64,000 bases of DNA, from assembly GCA_000827495.1 (NCBI GenBank), contig KN817553.1, positions 124,001 to 188,000 of the forward strand. Reading direction: 5' to 3'. The DNA is from Hypholoma sublateritium FD-334 SS-4 (taxonomy: Eukaryota; Basidiomycota; Agaricomycetes; Agaricales; Strophariaceae). Of this stretch, positions 35,826 to 48,134 are shown in pieces. The translations under genes were made by a program, and so were the position numbers. The notes beneath the pieces were generated by a model that saw nothing but the letters and a program-made list of their open reading frames with translations, ran no database searches and had not been told where the DNA came from. Each line of letters begins with the position of its first letter. Positions within the stretch are counted from its first letter, which is position 1.

Positions 35826-37485
35826 TAGTCATGATATCCTGCCATGCACCAATGCAATTTAAATCAGCTTCACTCGATCACTGGATATTTCTCGCTTCGT
35901 CCTTAAACTTGCCTCAAACGCCCAGCGTTCAGCGCTGCATTATCGGCCAGTGCAATTCAGTATGAGTCCTGTAATTGTAAGAGTTTCTGGAAACCTAGTG
36001 TGTTCAATTTTCACTCCTCTTTCCACCCATACATTGGACAAAATCCAGCGGGCGCAATCTCGTTGTATATGGCGTCGGCCGGATATTCATCGGGTGTCCC
36101 CGGCGCCGTGTTCCGGAACAAACCAAATACACGCAATGTTGATTTTCTGATTCTGCCTTCTCCCATGACTCGAATAACGCCCTGCACCTCACCGCGACTC
36201 AGAATGATTAGAACTTAAAAATCTCGAGTATCTTGAACCCCCAATCGGCTGGGCTAGGATCAGCGCCGCAGCAGCAAGTCTTCGACCGACGTACCGTCGC
36301 GCGATCAGCGTAACAAGACACTCTACCGTCAAGCTTGCCTCGAGCTTACCATTTCCAAGCTCAGTGCACAGATCTTTAACACACAAATGGGTCACAACAT
36401 ATCATATCATCCGTCTGCGTCGCCACCCGCCCGCCCCCGTCTCTACCCTTTGTTCCCACGAACTGCACCTTTCTCCTCTCCTTTAGCCTACTCCGTACGG
36501 CTGTCCCTGCTTGTCTATTGCCTTTCTCAGTTTTGATTTATGTCAACCCGGTCAATCAACGGTGGCGGCTGCGATCCGAGAGCAATGTGTGCCTAACCGG
36601 CGGGTATGTCCTTAGTACTGACTCGGACCTTACACTACTGGGGCACAGAATTCGGTCAAGTTGAAGCGAGGAGCGAACTTGTACACACCGCATTTCCTGG
36701 ATCACGTATGCGACTCGAAAACCCTCCCCTCTCTCCAAATGCTTCCCTCATGGGGGGGAGCACAGTGATATGGATCGTTGACCGACCTACATATACACGT
36801 CGCCACCTTTACAACACCTCCGGGGTAACTGCGTAATTCCGAGCACCGGAAGGTTGCTTCAGACATGTAAACTCTCTTGTTTCGGTAGGGCCCGCTGTTC
36901 CAGCAGCAAAACGGGGTACAAAGCCGCAGAACGGCGTGAGGCCCGAAACACAAGCAGGCGATCGACGTGTGTCGGAGACAGGTTTTCCACCGTACTGTCA
37001 GCGCTACCGGAGACGTGTCTGATCTGGCTTAACTTGTGCCAAACTTGTGCTGCGTACATCCTATCACGCTCAGAACCTCCTTAAATGATGCGGCACTTGA
37101 AAGAGTGCCCGTCGATCCCTACCCACTGTACAGACTGGTCATCAACGGCTCGTTGCACGCCAGAGAAATCGCTATGCAGGGCTCTGTTAGTTCAGTAAGT
37201 ATCGTCACTGGTTCCACTACGACATGGTCGTACCGCCAATGTGTTATTTAGCTGCGAGAATATGATCGTCTTAGGATAAGCGAATCGAGACTTTGTCTGT
37301 GGCAGTCCAGCCCACTGTTACTAGTAATAGTGATATGGCGACTGTCTAACAGACCGGATATCGAACCTTGGAGCCCTGTCTATGTTCGCCGGGCAGTGGT
37401 CTAATTCCGTCCGACATCATGCAATCATCGCCGCGATATGCGGACTTCCGGTTGGCCGTGCCTGTGTCCCCGGCCCGGCATGACT
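35826..37485. other. Intergenic, no supported gene
   Basis: Nothing convincing. The first two exons of laccase pseudogene 2 would be expected around 37200-37480, but I could not recognise them. Confidence 0.4.
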
Positions 37486-37489
37486 GTAT

Positions 37490-39235
37490 CTCAGCAATTT
37501 CAATCTCAATGTCGATGACGAGCCAACTGATATAAGCATGCTACCAGTATCGCATGTCATCGAGTCATTCTTTCACCCGGTTGAGGCTAATTCTGACTGA
37601 TGGTATTCAGTATTGGCACGGATTTCTTATGAAAAGATCTCATTGGCGCTTGTCCCGACTCTCTGACTCCCATTGCTCCAGGAAATTCATTCATATATCA
37701 GTTCACTGGCGTCGAGCAAGCCGTGACTCCGTATTGCTATCACAAGCACTGATGTACGTATCCTCACTCATCATTGGTGTGCGCTGATATGAGGGTGTTT
37801 ACAATCGTATTCAAAAGTGGCTCAATAATAAATATTGCGACGCGAGGAGCGATGGTGATCCTAATGATCCGTACAAATCTCAGTCAGTGGACAGCTCTAA
37901 TGCTTGTTGCATTAAGCTATATTCAAAGAGTTTAAATAAAATTGGTCCTCCCCTTTGATATAAGCAAGTTTTTTCTACAGAAAGTGGAAAGCCATGTGGC
38001 AATTTTATACTTAGATATGATCGATGACTCGGATGGTGATTACCCATACATTTCTAAGTGTCACTGGAGATTTCCGACAGCTGTGCCGCATAATGAACCG
38101 TAATTACTCTTACTACCACTTCCGCTTGGTCTTCATCTCGTTCCACTCAAATTGCACTTGACTGTGCACTCTCAATAACAAGATAATTATCGATGTAGAT
38201 GGTAACAATGTCCAACTATCAGCAGATCTTAGTTCGTCAATAATATTAATCCTTCATCCTCCAGGAAAACCTACGAATATCCAACCACTGGGTCAAAACT
38301 TTGTCCAACATTGGAGAGCCGACCGGATTCATTCGTTATGTCGGGGATCTTGCTACAGCGCCATCCATCCCGCAAGTAGCTGGTATGTTCTCGATGAGGG
38401 AGGCTAGAAGTTACTGCCACTCATGTTTCCTGTGGCTCCCGGGATGGCCGTTTCAGCCGCAGGGAACGGCACCGACATTCCGCTTTCCTTCGACATTGGC
38501 TTAGGCACAGGCGGCTTCACAATCTATGGCGACTGGGAATCCTATGTTATCCCCTCGGTCTCGGTTAGGTAGTCAGCGGCGCGCGAACCGTATAGCAAAT
38601 ATATCCACGTGGATCAATCTACAGAGTTCCAATTAATTCGTCTATTGACATCACCATTTGGCGGCGGATCGCAGGCAGCGCCGTCGTGTCTTTATTTGTT
38701 TCTCTCTGACTGATACAATTTATGGTATTGTGCATCATTCAGCATCCTATTCATCTTCATGGACATGTTTTCTCCGTGATCAAGTGCCGGAAGCCAGTGG
38801 CACAACTCCAAATTACAACAATCCAGTCAGGAGCGACATTGTCAATTTTAGATACATCCACTTCCGATCATGTCATAACCCGCTTCGCAGCAGATAACGC
38901 CGGACCCTGGATCATGCACTGGTATATCGAGCATTCCGTAAAAGTCTCTGGGTACCCCATTATATCGTCCACGTAGCCACATTGATTGGCATATGGATCG
39001 GTGAGCTGATTATGCTCCCAAAAGTGCTGATGATATTGATGAATCTTCTCTTTTCCAGTGGTCTTTCCATAGTGATCGCTGAGGATACTGTTGATATTGG
39101 AGCACAAAACCCACCTATTGATTTAATCTCTTTTGCGTCTATATTACCTGTCACCGAATCATTGTTCATCTCATTAAGATACTTGGATAACTGTGCTCCA
39201 TATTCGACGCTCTTCCAACCCAGGTATTCAATTAA
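37490..39235 (+). pseudogene. Laccase pseudogene 2: nearly full length but eroded
   Basis: Pieces in laccase order and in changing frames: FNLNV...TDISML (37495); YWHGF for HWHGF (37607), so the first copper His reads Tyr; IAPGNSFIYQFTGVEQA (37672); YCD and DPNDPYKS (37840); KIIIDVDGN (38180); SNIGEPTGFIRYVG (38300); DIPLSFDIGLGTGGFTI (38470); [12 protein letters not shown] (38748); DNAGPWIMH plus, across a still-valid intron, CHIDWHMDR (38900-39000); GLSIVIAEDTVDI (39060); and a degraded C-terminal exon. Many stops and frameshifts lie between. Exons 1-2 are not recognised. It is in direct orientation 1.35 kb upstream of the intact laccase at 40587, as expected from a tandem duplicate. Confidence 0.85.
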
Positions 39236-39243
39236 AGCTGTGT

Positions 39244-40500
39244 AGATATCCGTTGTCTTTTATCTATTGAACAACGTTGAGACGTATACCATACGTATGC
39301 ATAAATTACTATAGCGTGCTAATAGACAGCTTTCTGAGGTTCGGTATTCTCCTCATTCGTAACTGCCCATTCGCGACTTTTCGTTCGTGACTCACAATTG
39401 TTTTTCGTAGCCATATTCTGCAATAGATTTCATTCTGCCAATTTTTATCACAATTCACTCTCGTACAATGTATATTTTGGTGGCATCGCTTCTTGAGAAA
39501 AACCACATATTTGGCGCCAGAGAATGATCTCTTCAACCCTACGAGGCCGTCGGGGAAAGTGAAACATAGTTATTTTAAGTCATGAAATATCATCACACGG
39601 TAACTGATCAATAGCATAGAACACAGACTTCCAGATATCGTATCATGATGTCTTACAGTCTAGTACTCGTCCCCAAAGGAGCAGAGAGGCAGTCAAAGGG
39701 CACCGATCCAGATAGAACATCGTCTACGCGGGCGTCCGTGCAATAGTCATATTGCGCCCGTTACCAATACTGAGCTTTGCCACTATGTTTGTCCAGTTAG
39801 GAAACGTAATGCTCTCAGTTGTAATACTACGCATCAGGCACTTAGCTCTTTACTTGAAGTGCCAATAGAGCGGAAACTGACATCGTTATGCAACCACATT
39901 GACATAAAAACGGAGGTTTCGACTGCATTTCCGTATTGTCTGTTCTGGTATAGATCTTGTAGCTTATAAGCAGGGGCACATGGGCGCTGCTGTGCACTCA
40001 TTCTCGTTGAAAGCGTCGAGTTGCGTGATCCGTTACTATAAATAGCTTAATGTGTAATGTGTTATTCATACCGCGTTGGAAGGTCGATGCATTAATCATA
40101 GACGACATGGCGACCAAAGCAGAATGTTTCTTCACTGATGTAGAGAACCTAGCCATTATTCCCAGGACCTATGATCTCAGTGAGGAGGGTTCAAAACAGC
40201 GTTTCCACGTTAGTGCAACCCAGACTTTGACCTGCTCTCACACGGAGATCACAGCTAAAAATTATGCTCCCTTCGAAAGTGCGCTATTTTATATATATAC
40301 GGTAAATGCGGCTTTTATCTTAAGAATAGATATCTTAATATACTTTTAGAGCTGACTATTGAGCACCAAAACTACGATCGAATGGGCCAACGTTAGATAT
40401 GATAATGCCATTCATATGGGGCACAATCCTTACCAAACCCCAGGTCGGAAATTGAGATGGAGGGAGAGGATACCATTGACATCCGGGAACAAACAGAGCG
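39244..40500. other. Upstream region of the plus-strand laccase
   Basis: No gene is supported. Frames at 40050-40349 lack motifs. The last part is presumably promoter. Confidence 0.4.
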
Positions 40501-40509
40501 TTCGAGGGC

Positions 40510-40517
40510 TATATAAG
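40510..40517 (+). promoter_or_regulatory. TATA box of laccase at 40587
   Basis: TATATAAG lies 70 bp before the ATG, in a position matching the other laccase copies. Confidence 0.6.
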
Positions 40518-40586
40518 AGACACATCTCAAAGGCAGTCAACCTGTAGTCAGACTTTCACAGATTGTCGACGATCTGACTTCTCACT

Positions 40587-42843
40587 ATGCTCTCGTTTCT
40601 GACATTGTTCTCTTTATATCTCATCTCTGGAGTCTACGGCTCCATTGGACCAGCTGCAAATGTGTTTATACAGAATAAAATCATCGGACCTGATGGTTTC
40701 AATCGATCGTATGTGTATTCATACATGTTACTTGCAGTTTGATAGCTCTACAAAATATGTCAGCACCGTATTAGCTGGCGGTGTTAAGAATGCACCTACT
40801 TTCCCGGGCCCCCTGATCACGGGACAGAAGGTCAGTCTATGCAGTATATCTTCTAGCGACATATTCAGGGCTAACGAATACCGTCGATAGGGCGCCAAAT
40901 TTAAGCTGAATGTTGTGAACGAGCTCAATGACACAACGATGCTCACCAGTACCAGCATTGTACGTACCCGTCTGCCTCCAAGAGCACCGCTGCTCTCTGA
41001 CTGATAACATTCTTGAAAGCATTGGCATGGAATTTTCCAGAATGGAACAGCTTGGGCTGACGGCCCAGTTGGAGTCTCCCAGTGTCCAATCGCACCGGGA
41101 AACTCATTCAACTATCAATTCACAGGGTTTGATCAAACGGGAACGTACTGGTATCACTCCCATTACTGTACGTATCATTATTTCTATTAATTGAACTGGC
41201 TTTTGAAGAGATTTTAAAGCCGTGCAGTATTGTGATGGCCTACGAGGCGCTCTAGTAATTTATGACCCCAATGATCCGTATAAATCTCAGTGGGTATACT
41301 TTATAAGTAACTCTGAAGAAGACACTGATTTATTTTTAGATATGACTATGATGATGGTAAATCCATGCAAACCGTTTGAGTAACTTGCGGCGGGAACCTA
41401 ATCAACTTACTATCGTTAGACTCAACAGTTATCACACTTGCGGATTGGTATGCAGTGCATCTGTGTTGTGCAAGGTACAAGCTCAAGCCAAATGAATATT
41501 AGGTACCACACCGTATCACCAACCTTGGCCGCGTCTCCCGCGCCTCCTCAATCGGATGCTACACTGATCAATGGTCTGGGGCGTTTCTCAGCTAATGTCA
41601 CTTCGCCATTAGCGGTAATCAGTGTCAAACCAAACAAACGCTACCGCTTCCGCCTTGTTTCGATCTCTTGTGATCCCAACTTCGTATTTTCTATCGACCA
41701 ACATACTTTGGTAGGTTTTAAATGGCCTCTATCACAAATTCCCCTTCTCAAAATTATGCCCAGATCATCATCGAGGTGGACGGCAACCTTGTCCAACCAC
41801 TCAGTGTCGATTCCATCCAAATCTATGCTGGTCAGCGCTATTCGTTCATTCTCCAAGCGAACCAGCAGACATCAAATTACTGGGTCCGTGCTTTACCCAA
41901 CATCGGGCCCTCAGGATTTGGAGGGGGGGTTAACTCGGCGATCCTCCGTTACGTTGGCGCATCAGCAGTTGATCCGACCACTCCTCTAGTGAACAGCACG
42001 AACCCGTTGAACGAGACAAGGTTGCAACCTCTATTCAACCCTGCTGCTCCCGGTCCCGCGGTCCCTGCCAACCAATCGAATGGAGAAGTAATTCCAATGG
42101 CATTCGACATCGGCTTCGATTTCACCACTGGCAATTTCTCTGTGAACAACTTCTCGTTCGTTCCAGCCCCGGTCCCTGTTCTTCTCCAAGTGCTCAGCGG
42201 TGCCAGCACGGCACAGCAGCTCATGCCAGTCGGCTCAGTGTACACACTACCACCCAATAAGGTAATCGAGATCACCATTCCTGGCGGCGCAATCGGTGCA
42301 CCTGTACGTTAATTCCTTTCAAAGCTTAGCGGCCGTTTTCACAGATAATTATAGCATCCAATACATCTTCATGGGCACGCATTCTCTGTCATTAGAAGTG
42401 CAGGAAGTACTGCGATTAATTACAACAACCCAGTCCGCCGCGATGTTGTCAATTCGGGCACCAGTACCAGCGATGATGTCACCATTCGCTTCCAAACGGA
42501 CAACGCCGGGCCATGGATTATGCACTGGTACGTTGCTCCTATCTGACACATGAGATACGTCTCTCAAAAAAGTTGCTTTATTATTCAGTCACATAGATTG
42601 GCACCTCAATCGGTCAGTATTCCACACCGTATTCTATACCAAGGCGGCGCTGACAATCATCTACAGTGGTCTCGCCATAGTCCTGGCAGAAGACGTTCCT
42701 GGGATCGAACAGCTTCAGCCTCCTGGTAAACAAATCGTCCCGTCTTTTCTTGCTCTTGATCTAACAAAACATTAATTCCTTCAGCTGCTTGGGATCAGCT
42801 CTGCCCCATCTTTGACGCTCTGCCCACTCAAACTTTCACCTGA
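40587..42843 (+). CDS. Laccase (multicopper oxidase), secreted, intact
   Basis: Thirteen exons (40587-40708, 40764-40830, 40891-40959, 41020-41167, 41220-41289, 41340-41356, 41420-41447, 41503-41710, 41764-42303, 42355-42527, 42589-42612, 42667-42725, 42785-42843) give 1584 nt, or 527 aa, the usual laccase length. A signal peptide ends near GVYG|SIGP. All four copper signatures are present: [35 protein letters not shown] and [10 protein letters not shown]. The residue ten after the T1 Cys is Leu (class 2, usually medium redox potential), where high-potential laccases have Phe. Laccases couple one-electron oxidation of phenols to reduction of O2 to water, outside the cell, in lignin turnover, pigmentation or detoxification. 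The split HC|H codon and the 17-nt exon are preserved in the paralogues. Donor and acceptor sites are canonical and no lesion is seen. Confidence 0.93.
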
Positions 42844-43484
42844 AGATACCGTGATTTAAGACTTGGAATTGTATCTATAAAATAGTACGCTTTGATAGCG
42901 GTGGCGACTGCCAGCGAGCTAATCGTTGAAGGATTTTCAGGATGCAAAGTATTTATTTTCTTGTGGCAATCAGTTAAAGATGTCTAAATCAGTGTTCACT
43001 GTATCTTCAATGTCATTTGTTTTCCCAGTCTGAATTTTGTCAGCGTATAAGCTGAGTCGACGTCCCGCATTCAAGTTGCGTTTTCCGTTTGCTTCTGCAT
43101 TTTTTGTGTGTTTTTGGTTAGTTATTAATGACTGAGCGTATGATGTATGTTTCTAGAACAACGTGAGGACGCCTACGAGTGGGATACTAGACCAAGGGCA
43201 ATCAATCACCAGGTCCATCTAAGTCATGATGTTTTGGTGGCGTGAATAGGCTATATCCTCCTCATTATTCCGTTAGACTATGTACTACCCGTGGCAGTAT
43301 TTCGTAGTAAATTGTTGTGAGACTGTAAAGAGGTCAGCGCTCTGACCTCTAGCGCTAAGCCGTCACGGGAATCTGCGATCAATTCGTCCCTGTGTTGGCC
43401 TCATATTTGGTTCTCGATTTTTAAACCTCCTTCCACGTCATCACTTCCGCATTGTATATCCACGCTCAGACGGTACGAAGTGCA
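42844..43484. other. Intergenic between laccase and BTB gene
   Basis: About 640 bp that probably hold the laccase 3' end and the BTB-gene promoter. No ORF of note. Confidence 0.5.
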
Positions 43485-44540
43485 ATGTCTTCATCAATGG
43501 ACAGCTCTTCTAGCTGTGTTCCTCCGCAGGGAGTCCCCGAGCTTTGGTTTGCCGACGCGGATGTCGTGTTCCACGCAGGAGGCAAGATCTTTCGTGTCCA
43601 TCGCGGAATTCTTTCTGCACGATCGCCAAAGTTCAAAGAAATGCTCTCTAACGCACAATTCACGAGATGACAAAACGAAAGGACTGCAGTGACACGAATC
43701 AATCTCCCAGATGATGCGACGGACGTGTACCATCTATTCCTTGCAATTTTTGACGCAGGGTGAGACTTTCCTGTTCGAATAGAGTATTGATAATCCACTT
43801 ACCCCGTTTTTGAACTACTATGCCAGGTATTTCGAGTCTCCGCTGTCCAAGTATCCCATATCCGTCATCATATCCATCTTGCGACTAGCACACAAATATG
43901 ACGTGGCCTTTCTCAAGCGTCGAGTTGTCACCCACCTTAACCAATTGTTCCCCACGGAATGGACCGATTTCTCGGATCTTATGAGCTCCAAAATTCATAA
44001 ATTCCAGGAGGGCGAAGAACACGAGATCTTCCCGCTTCTTGCACTCGGAGAGACCACTGGCATCCAGTGGATCCTTCCAGCCGTCAACCTCCGTCTACTG
44101 TTTCTACCCCTTTCCGTTCTATTCCAACTGGAAACTTGGAACGCGCTGGATACGTCGCAGAAGCAGAAGTATCTAGTCAACCGCGAGGAATGTATAGAAA
44201 ATCTAGTCCACTGTGGAAACTGGCTCTGGAGTCCGTCAAGAGAGTCGTGCTTGTCTGTACCCCAATGCACAGCGCGCTTCCGATTCCTCCGCGCAGGGGG
44301 AAGTTGGAAGCTGTACGGAATCTTGTCGACTACCAATGAAGGAGGCCCACGGGGCCTATGTGTTGCCTATGTGATGCCTGTAAGCAACATATGCGTGAAA
44401 AGGCCCTTGAATCTGGACAGCAGTTCTGGGGTGATGTGCCGCTATACATAAATTTGGACGACTGGAACACCCTGCGGGACGCAAAGGATCGCTTTAGTAA
44501 AATGTTTATAGCGTCAGCAGTCGCTCCGAGTCCACCGTGA
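43485..44540 (+). pseudogene. BTB/POZ-domain protein with an in-frame stop and a frameshift
   Basis: From the ATG at 43485 the protein starts with a Ser-rich lead and the first half of a BTB domain: PELWFADADVVFHAGGKIFR, then VHRGILSARSPKFKEML. An in-frame TGA at 43668-43670 follows, and the same frame then resumes with INLPDDATDVYHLFLAIFDA. An intron at about 43760-43827 leads to YFESPLSKYPISVIISILRL and AHKYDVAFLKRRVVTHL, the BTB helical tail, and LPAVNLRLLFLPLSVLFQLE. The C-terminal end, LCDACKQHMREKALESGQQF then WGDVPLYINLDDWNTL, is in another frame (from about 44350). This order is typical of the very large mushroom BTB family, whose members may be substrate adaptors. Two independent lesions suggest a recent pseudogene. 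Sequencing error at one site is possible. Confidence 0.7.
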
Positions 44541-44934
44541 TTCTGCCTCAACGAGGACCCCGATATGCAATTATACAACGAAGCTTTTAGTTTGTGGGGT
44601 GCTACAAGTAAAATTTGGACTCACTCAATATGTGTACTTAAGTGCACTAATGACTTCAAATTCCATCATGTCCGCGTACACGTTTTTCATAATGATTTCA
44701 TTCATAGTTCATCATAAATAGCAAATGAATGGCACGTGGTGTTGAGCATCTCCGTGACGTCAAGCGGATCGTCAGTGCCCTTTCGCACAAACTACTCCCT
44801 CAGTTACTCCCTCCTTCCTATCTCGTCTGCGCCACAGCTGCATTTTCCTGTTAAGTGGATACATCAGAACTTAGAAGAGGAGATGACGCTACACACTCGT
44901 CATGCTCTCCATCGCTCTACGCATGGTGGGGCAC

Positions 44935-44942
44935 TATATAAA
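44935..44942 (+). promoter_or_regulatory. TATA box of the HAM1-like gene
   Basis: TATATAAA lies 60 bp before the ATG at 45002. Confidence 0.55.
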
Positions 44943-45001
44943 CACCCCCAGCGCCCGTACGAGGCCTCAGAATATCAACGATACCCCACACCCACCATTA
45001 A

Positions 45002-48000
45002 ATGTCGACTCTGCCTGCCGCACAGAAACATATCAGCGCGAGCCCAACCAAGGGCAGCGTCACCGCGCCTACCCAGCCCGACTTGAAAGACCGCGATGTC
45101 GATCGCAAGGCGCGTTCCTTATTTTCTACAGCTTATGTTTAGCTCCGTGCTGACCATGAATCGCAGATTAGGATGTATGGCGTCGTTGACGCCCTGCGCC
45201 ACGGCAAACTACCTTCCAATGCTCAGGTCGACGCCTTCCTATCCTCCCTTCTCACGCGCTCGCCCACAATCGCGGGCACCACCACCACCACCACCGCTAC
45301 CCCAGTCACCACGAATGCCGCATCGCCCGCACCGTCGACAATAGCCTTGCTCTCGCCGGGCGGCAAGCAGCTGACGCAGGACCTCAAGGCCATCGTCGAG
45401 ACACTGCGTGCGCTCGTCACGGCGAAGAACGGCGACGAGCGCGTGCAGGCGCTTATCGCCCGGCTGCATGACGTTCGCGTGGAGGACCTCAAAGTGCAAA
45501 TCAACAATGCCACTGAGACTACAGGGCCTGGCGCAGACAAGGTCGTACAGGATCGCGACCATGGTACGCCGCCCACCCCGATATATGAAAAACACTGACT
45601 GGCCCTTTCCAGCGCTTAAGCACCTCCGCACGCTGCTTTCGCTCCTAGTCACGAACGTAGAGGCGCGCAAGCTGCTCACAGACTTCTCTCTCCTCGGCCG
45701 TGACCTCCTCGCGCGCGGCGCGGTACACGCCGCGGAGATGATCCGGCCCGACGAAGAGCGCCTGGCGGGCGTGGACCAGAGCGCGCCGGCGGACGCGTTT
45801 ATCGACCCCAATGAAGCAAGCGGCCCGACCTCGGATGCACTTCCGGACAGCGTAAATGCGACGAGTGGCGATGTCGCTCAGCGCGTCCACGCGGGTGACC
45901 TCCCCGGAGCGAAGGATGTGTTGCAAGGCAGTACGCAGGGCGTCAGAGACGATACCCAGACGCGAGCCGCGGAAACAGTAATGGAACTCAAGAGTGACGT
46001 CATCGAAGAGCAAGAAGAGTTGGAGGAGGCAGAGAAAGAGGGTGACGAGGTGAAGGTCGAGGAGAAGAAGCGAGGGATGAAAGAAAGGATGAGGGCTCTC
46101 AAGGTATGCACAAACACATTTGAATTTCGCGCTTAGAAGTTGACACTATGCTAGGACAACGTTAAAGGTCTGTCCGATCGCGTGCCCGACAAGCACAAAG
46201 ATCTCGCGCGCGACAAGGTGGAACGCGGAAAGCAGTTCCTGAACGAAGAGTATTTGCCCAAAGACAGGCGCGATCAGTTTGTATACAGGGGCAAGAAGGT
46301 ACGCACATTTTTTTCTGACACTGTGATTGCGACAATTATTGACGGTACCAACAGGTCATCATGGAGTGCCAGAAGCACGACGACTACCAAGAATCTGTCA
46401 CCTGGTTGCTTGCTTTCATCGAGGAGTACGCAGGACATGGTCGCAACGCAGCGGGTACAGGAAAGGATCATGTTGGGGGCATCACAGATGTAAGCATCCC
46501 ATCACCCCTTTTGCGTACATGTTGCTGATAGACTCCTGGAGGATCCCACAATTTCCCAATGCTTTGAAGATATACGAGTAGTCTTGGAGCGTTTCGCAGA
46601 TGGGAAGAGCTTGAACATTATCAAGGAGGCAGTCGACGCAATGGCAGACGATGCGCGCCGCGACCAGGAGCTGAAGGAGTGGTGGCAGAGCGTCGACGCT
46701 TACATTCGCAAGGTAAATCGTCCTAGTCAGCTCACACAGTACTCGGCTGATCATGCTACGTAGGTTCTCTTGGAGCCCGGGTACGTTATCGAGCCGGATT
46801 GCAATAGACAAGGGAAAATCTTGCGCGAAAACGGCCGCCAGTTCTTCGACGACAAGTACAAGGAGCATTTCGACAACCTGTTCGGCAGTGTCGCGGAATG
46901 GGCGAAGGGATGGAAGGAGGACCCGGTGCGTATAAGCTGGTTGAGTGGCATATCAGCATAGAAGTTGACCGGATATACCCGCTTCTAGATCAACAAGAAG
47001 TTCGGCGAAGATTGGGCAAAGTTGGCGAAGGATCTCGTTTTCGACAGCGAGGGAAAGCTCGCGTTCAAGCGCGAGCTATGGGACGATGTCCGCAGCGTGC
47101 TTCTCCCCGCCTTCATCGAAAGGGTAAGCTCCATTCCGCGCATACGATGCACAGCGCTGACCCAGTGCCTAGGTCGGCTACATCCCCATTCCGCGCATCG
47201 AGTACACGGACGATAGTCTCGACCTCGTCGTCGAGAACCTCACCCTCGAGGGCCGCAACCTCTTCCCGAACATCATCGGCGTCGAGTCGCACAACCACTT
47301 CCGCTTCTCCCCGTACGGTGCGATTGTGCGCGATATCAAGCATGGACGCCAGGCACACGACGAGGAGACGCACCGCGTGCGTATCACGCTCGAGCAGATG
47401 CAGGCAGACATGCGCGATGTGCGCTTCGTGTACCGCAAGAAGTCGGGCGTCGTGCGCATGCGCGATGAGGGTGTGGCGGATGTCCTCCTTGGTGGCAGCG
47501 GGCTCAGCGTGAGTGCCTCTTGTCCTTAGTACGCGTACAGACTGACCTGACGTTCGATACGTAGATTACCATCGACCTCGCGACCTCACCGTCCTCACCC
47601 TCGCTCCTCGCCGCGCCTAAGGTGAATGTATCCATCGATTCGCTCAAATTCGCAATCCGCGACTCGAACCACGACTTCTTGTACAAGACGCTGAAGCCGC
47701 TCGCGACGCTCCTCGTGAAGCGCCAGCTCGAGAAAGCCGTTGGCGAGGCCGTCGCGCTCGCGGTCGGCGTCGTCGAGGAGGGCGTCGGGCGTGTGCTGGC
47801 GGGCCTGAGCAACATGGCGGGTGCAGCGAAGACACAGGCGGCCGCGGACAAAAACGGGGAAGTCAGCCCGGTGTCGGCCGGCGGCGCTGTCGCTGCCAAG
47901 GCGTCTGCGTCACCGACGCGTGCGCCCCCCGGCCCGGCCGCCGCACGCGTCGCTTCGATCGCGTCGAACGAAAGCAAGAAGAACGCGCAGTTCAAGGTCG

Positions 48001-48134
48001 TCACGGACCCGCGCCAGTCCATGCTTGCAAGCGATGGGCAGCAGGAGGGCTGGATGAACAAGATTGTGGAAGCGAAGACCGTGGCGCGCGGCGCGGGGAC
48101 ACTCGACGAGGCGAACTGGAGGAGCGAGGCGTGA
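45002..48134 (+). CDS. HAM1-like / DUF4449 protein, probable lipid-binding protein
   Basis: Ten exons (45002-45109, 45167-45563, 45613-46103, 46155-46298, 46355-46489, 46542-46712, 46764-46925, 46989-47123, 47173-47508, 47565-48134) give 2649 nt, or 882 aa. The order fits the fungal HAM1-like family: an N-terminal domain with KDRDVDRKIRMYGVVDALRH, a charged helical middle (EEQEELEEAEKEGDEVKVEE), DEYLP-like NEEYLPKDRRDQFVYRGKKV, then a C-terminal domain with SVLLPAFIERVGYIPIPRIE and ESHNHFRFSPYGAI. The tail is Ala-rich. The family is conserved in filamentous fungi and thought to have a TULIP-like lipid-binding fold; its exact role is unsettled. The (ACC)n tract codes for a Thr run near residue 65. 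Intron 1 seems to use a GC donor (AAG|GCGCGT, 45110-45166), since no GT donor restores the frame without losing conserved residues. High GC at third positions fits a well-expressed core gene. Confidence 0.85.

Noticed and set aside
45239..48061. Long minus-strand frames (up to 190 codons) at 45.2-45.8 and 47.5-48.1 kb
   Set aside because: Shadows of the GC-rich HAM1-like exons; they lack motifs.
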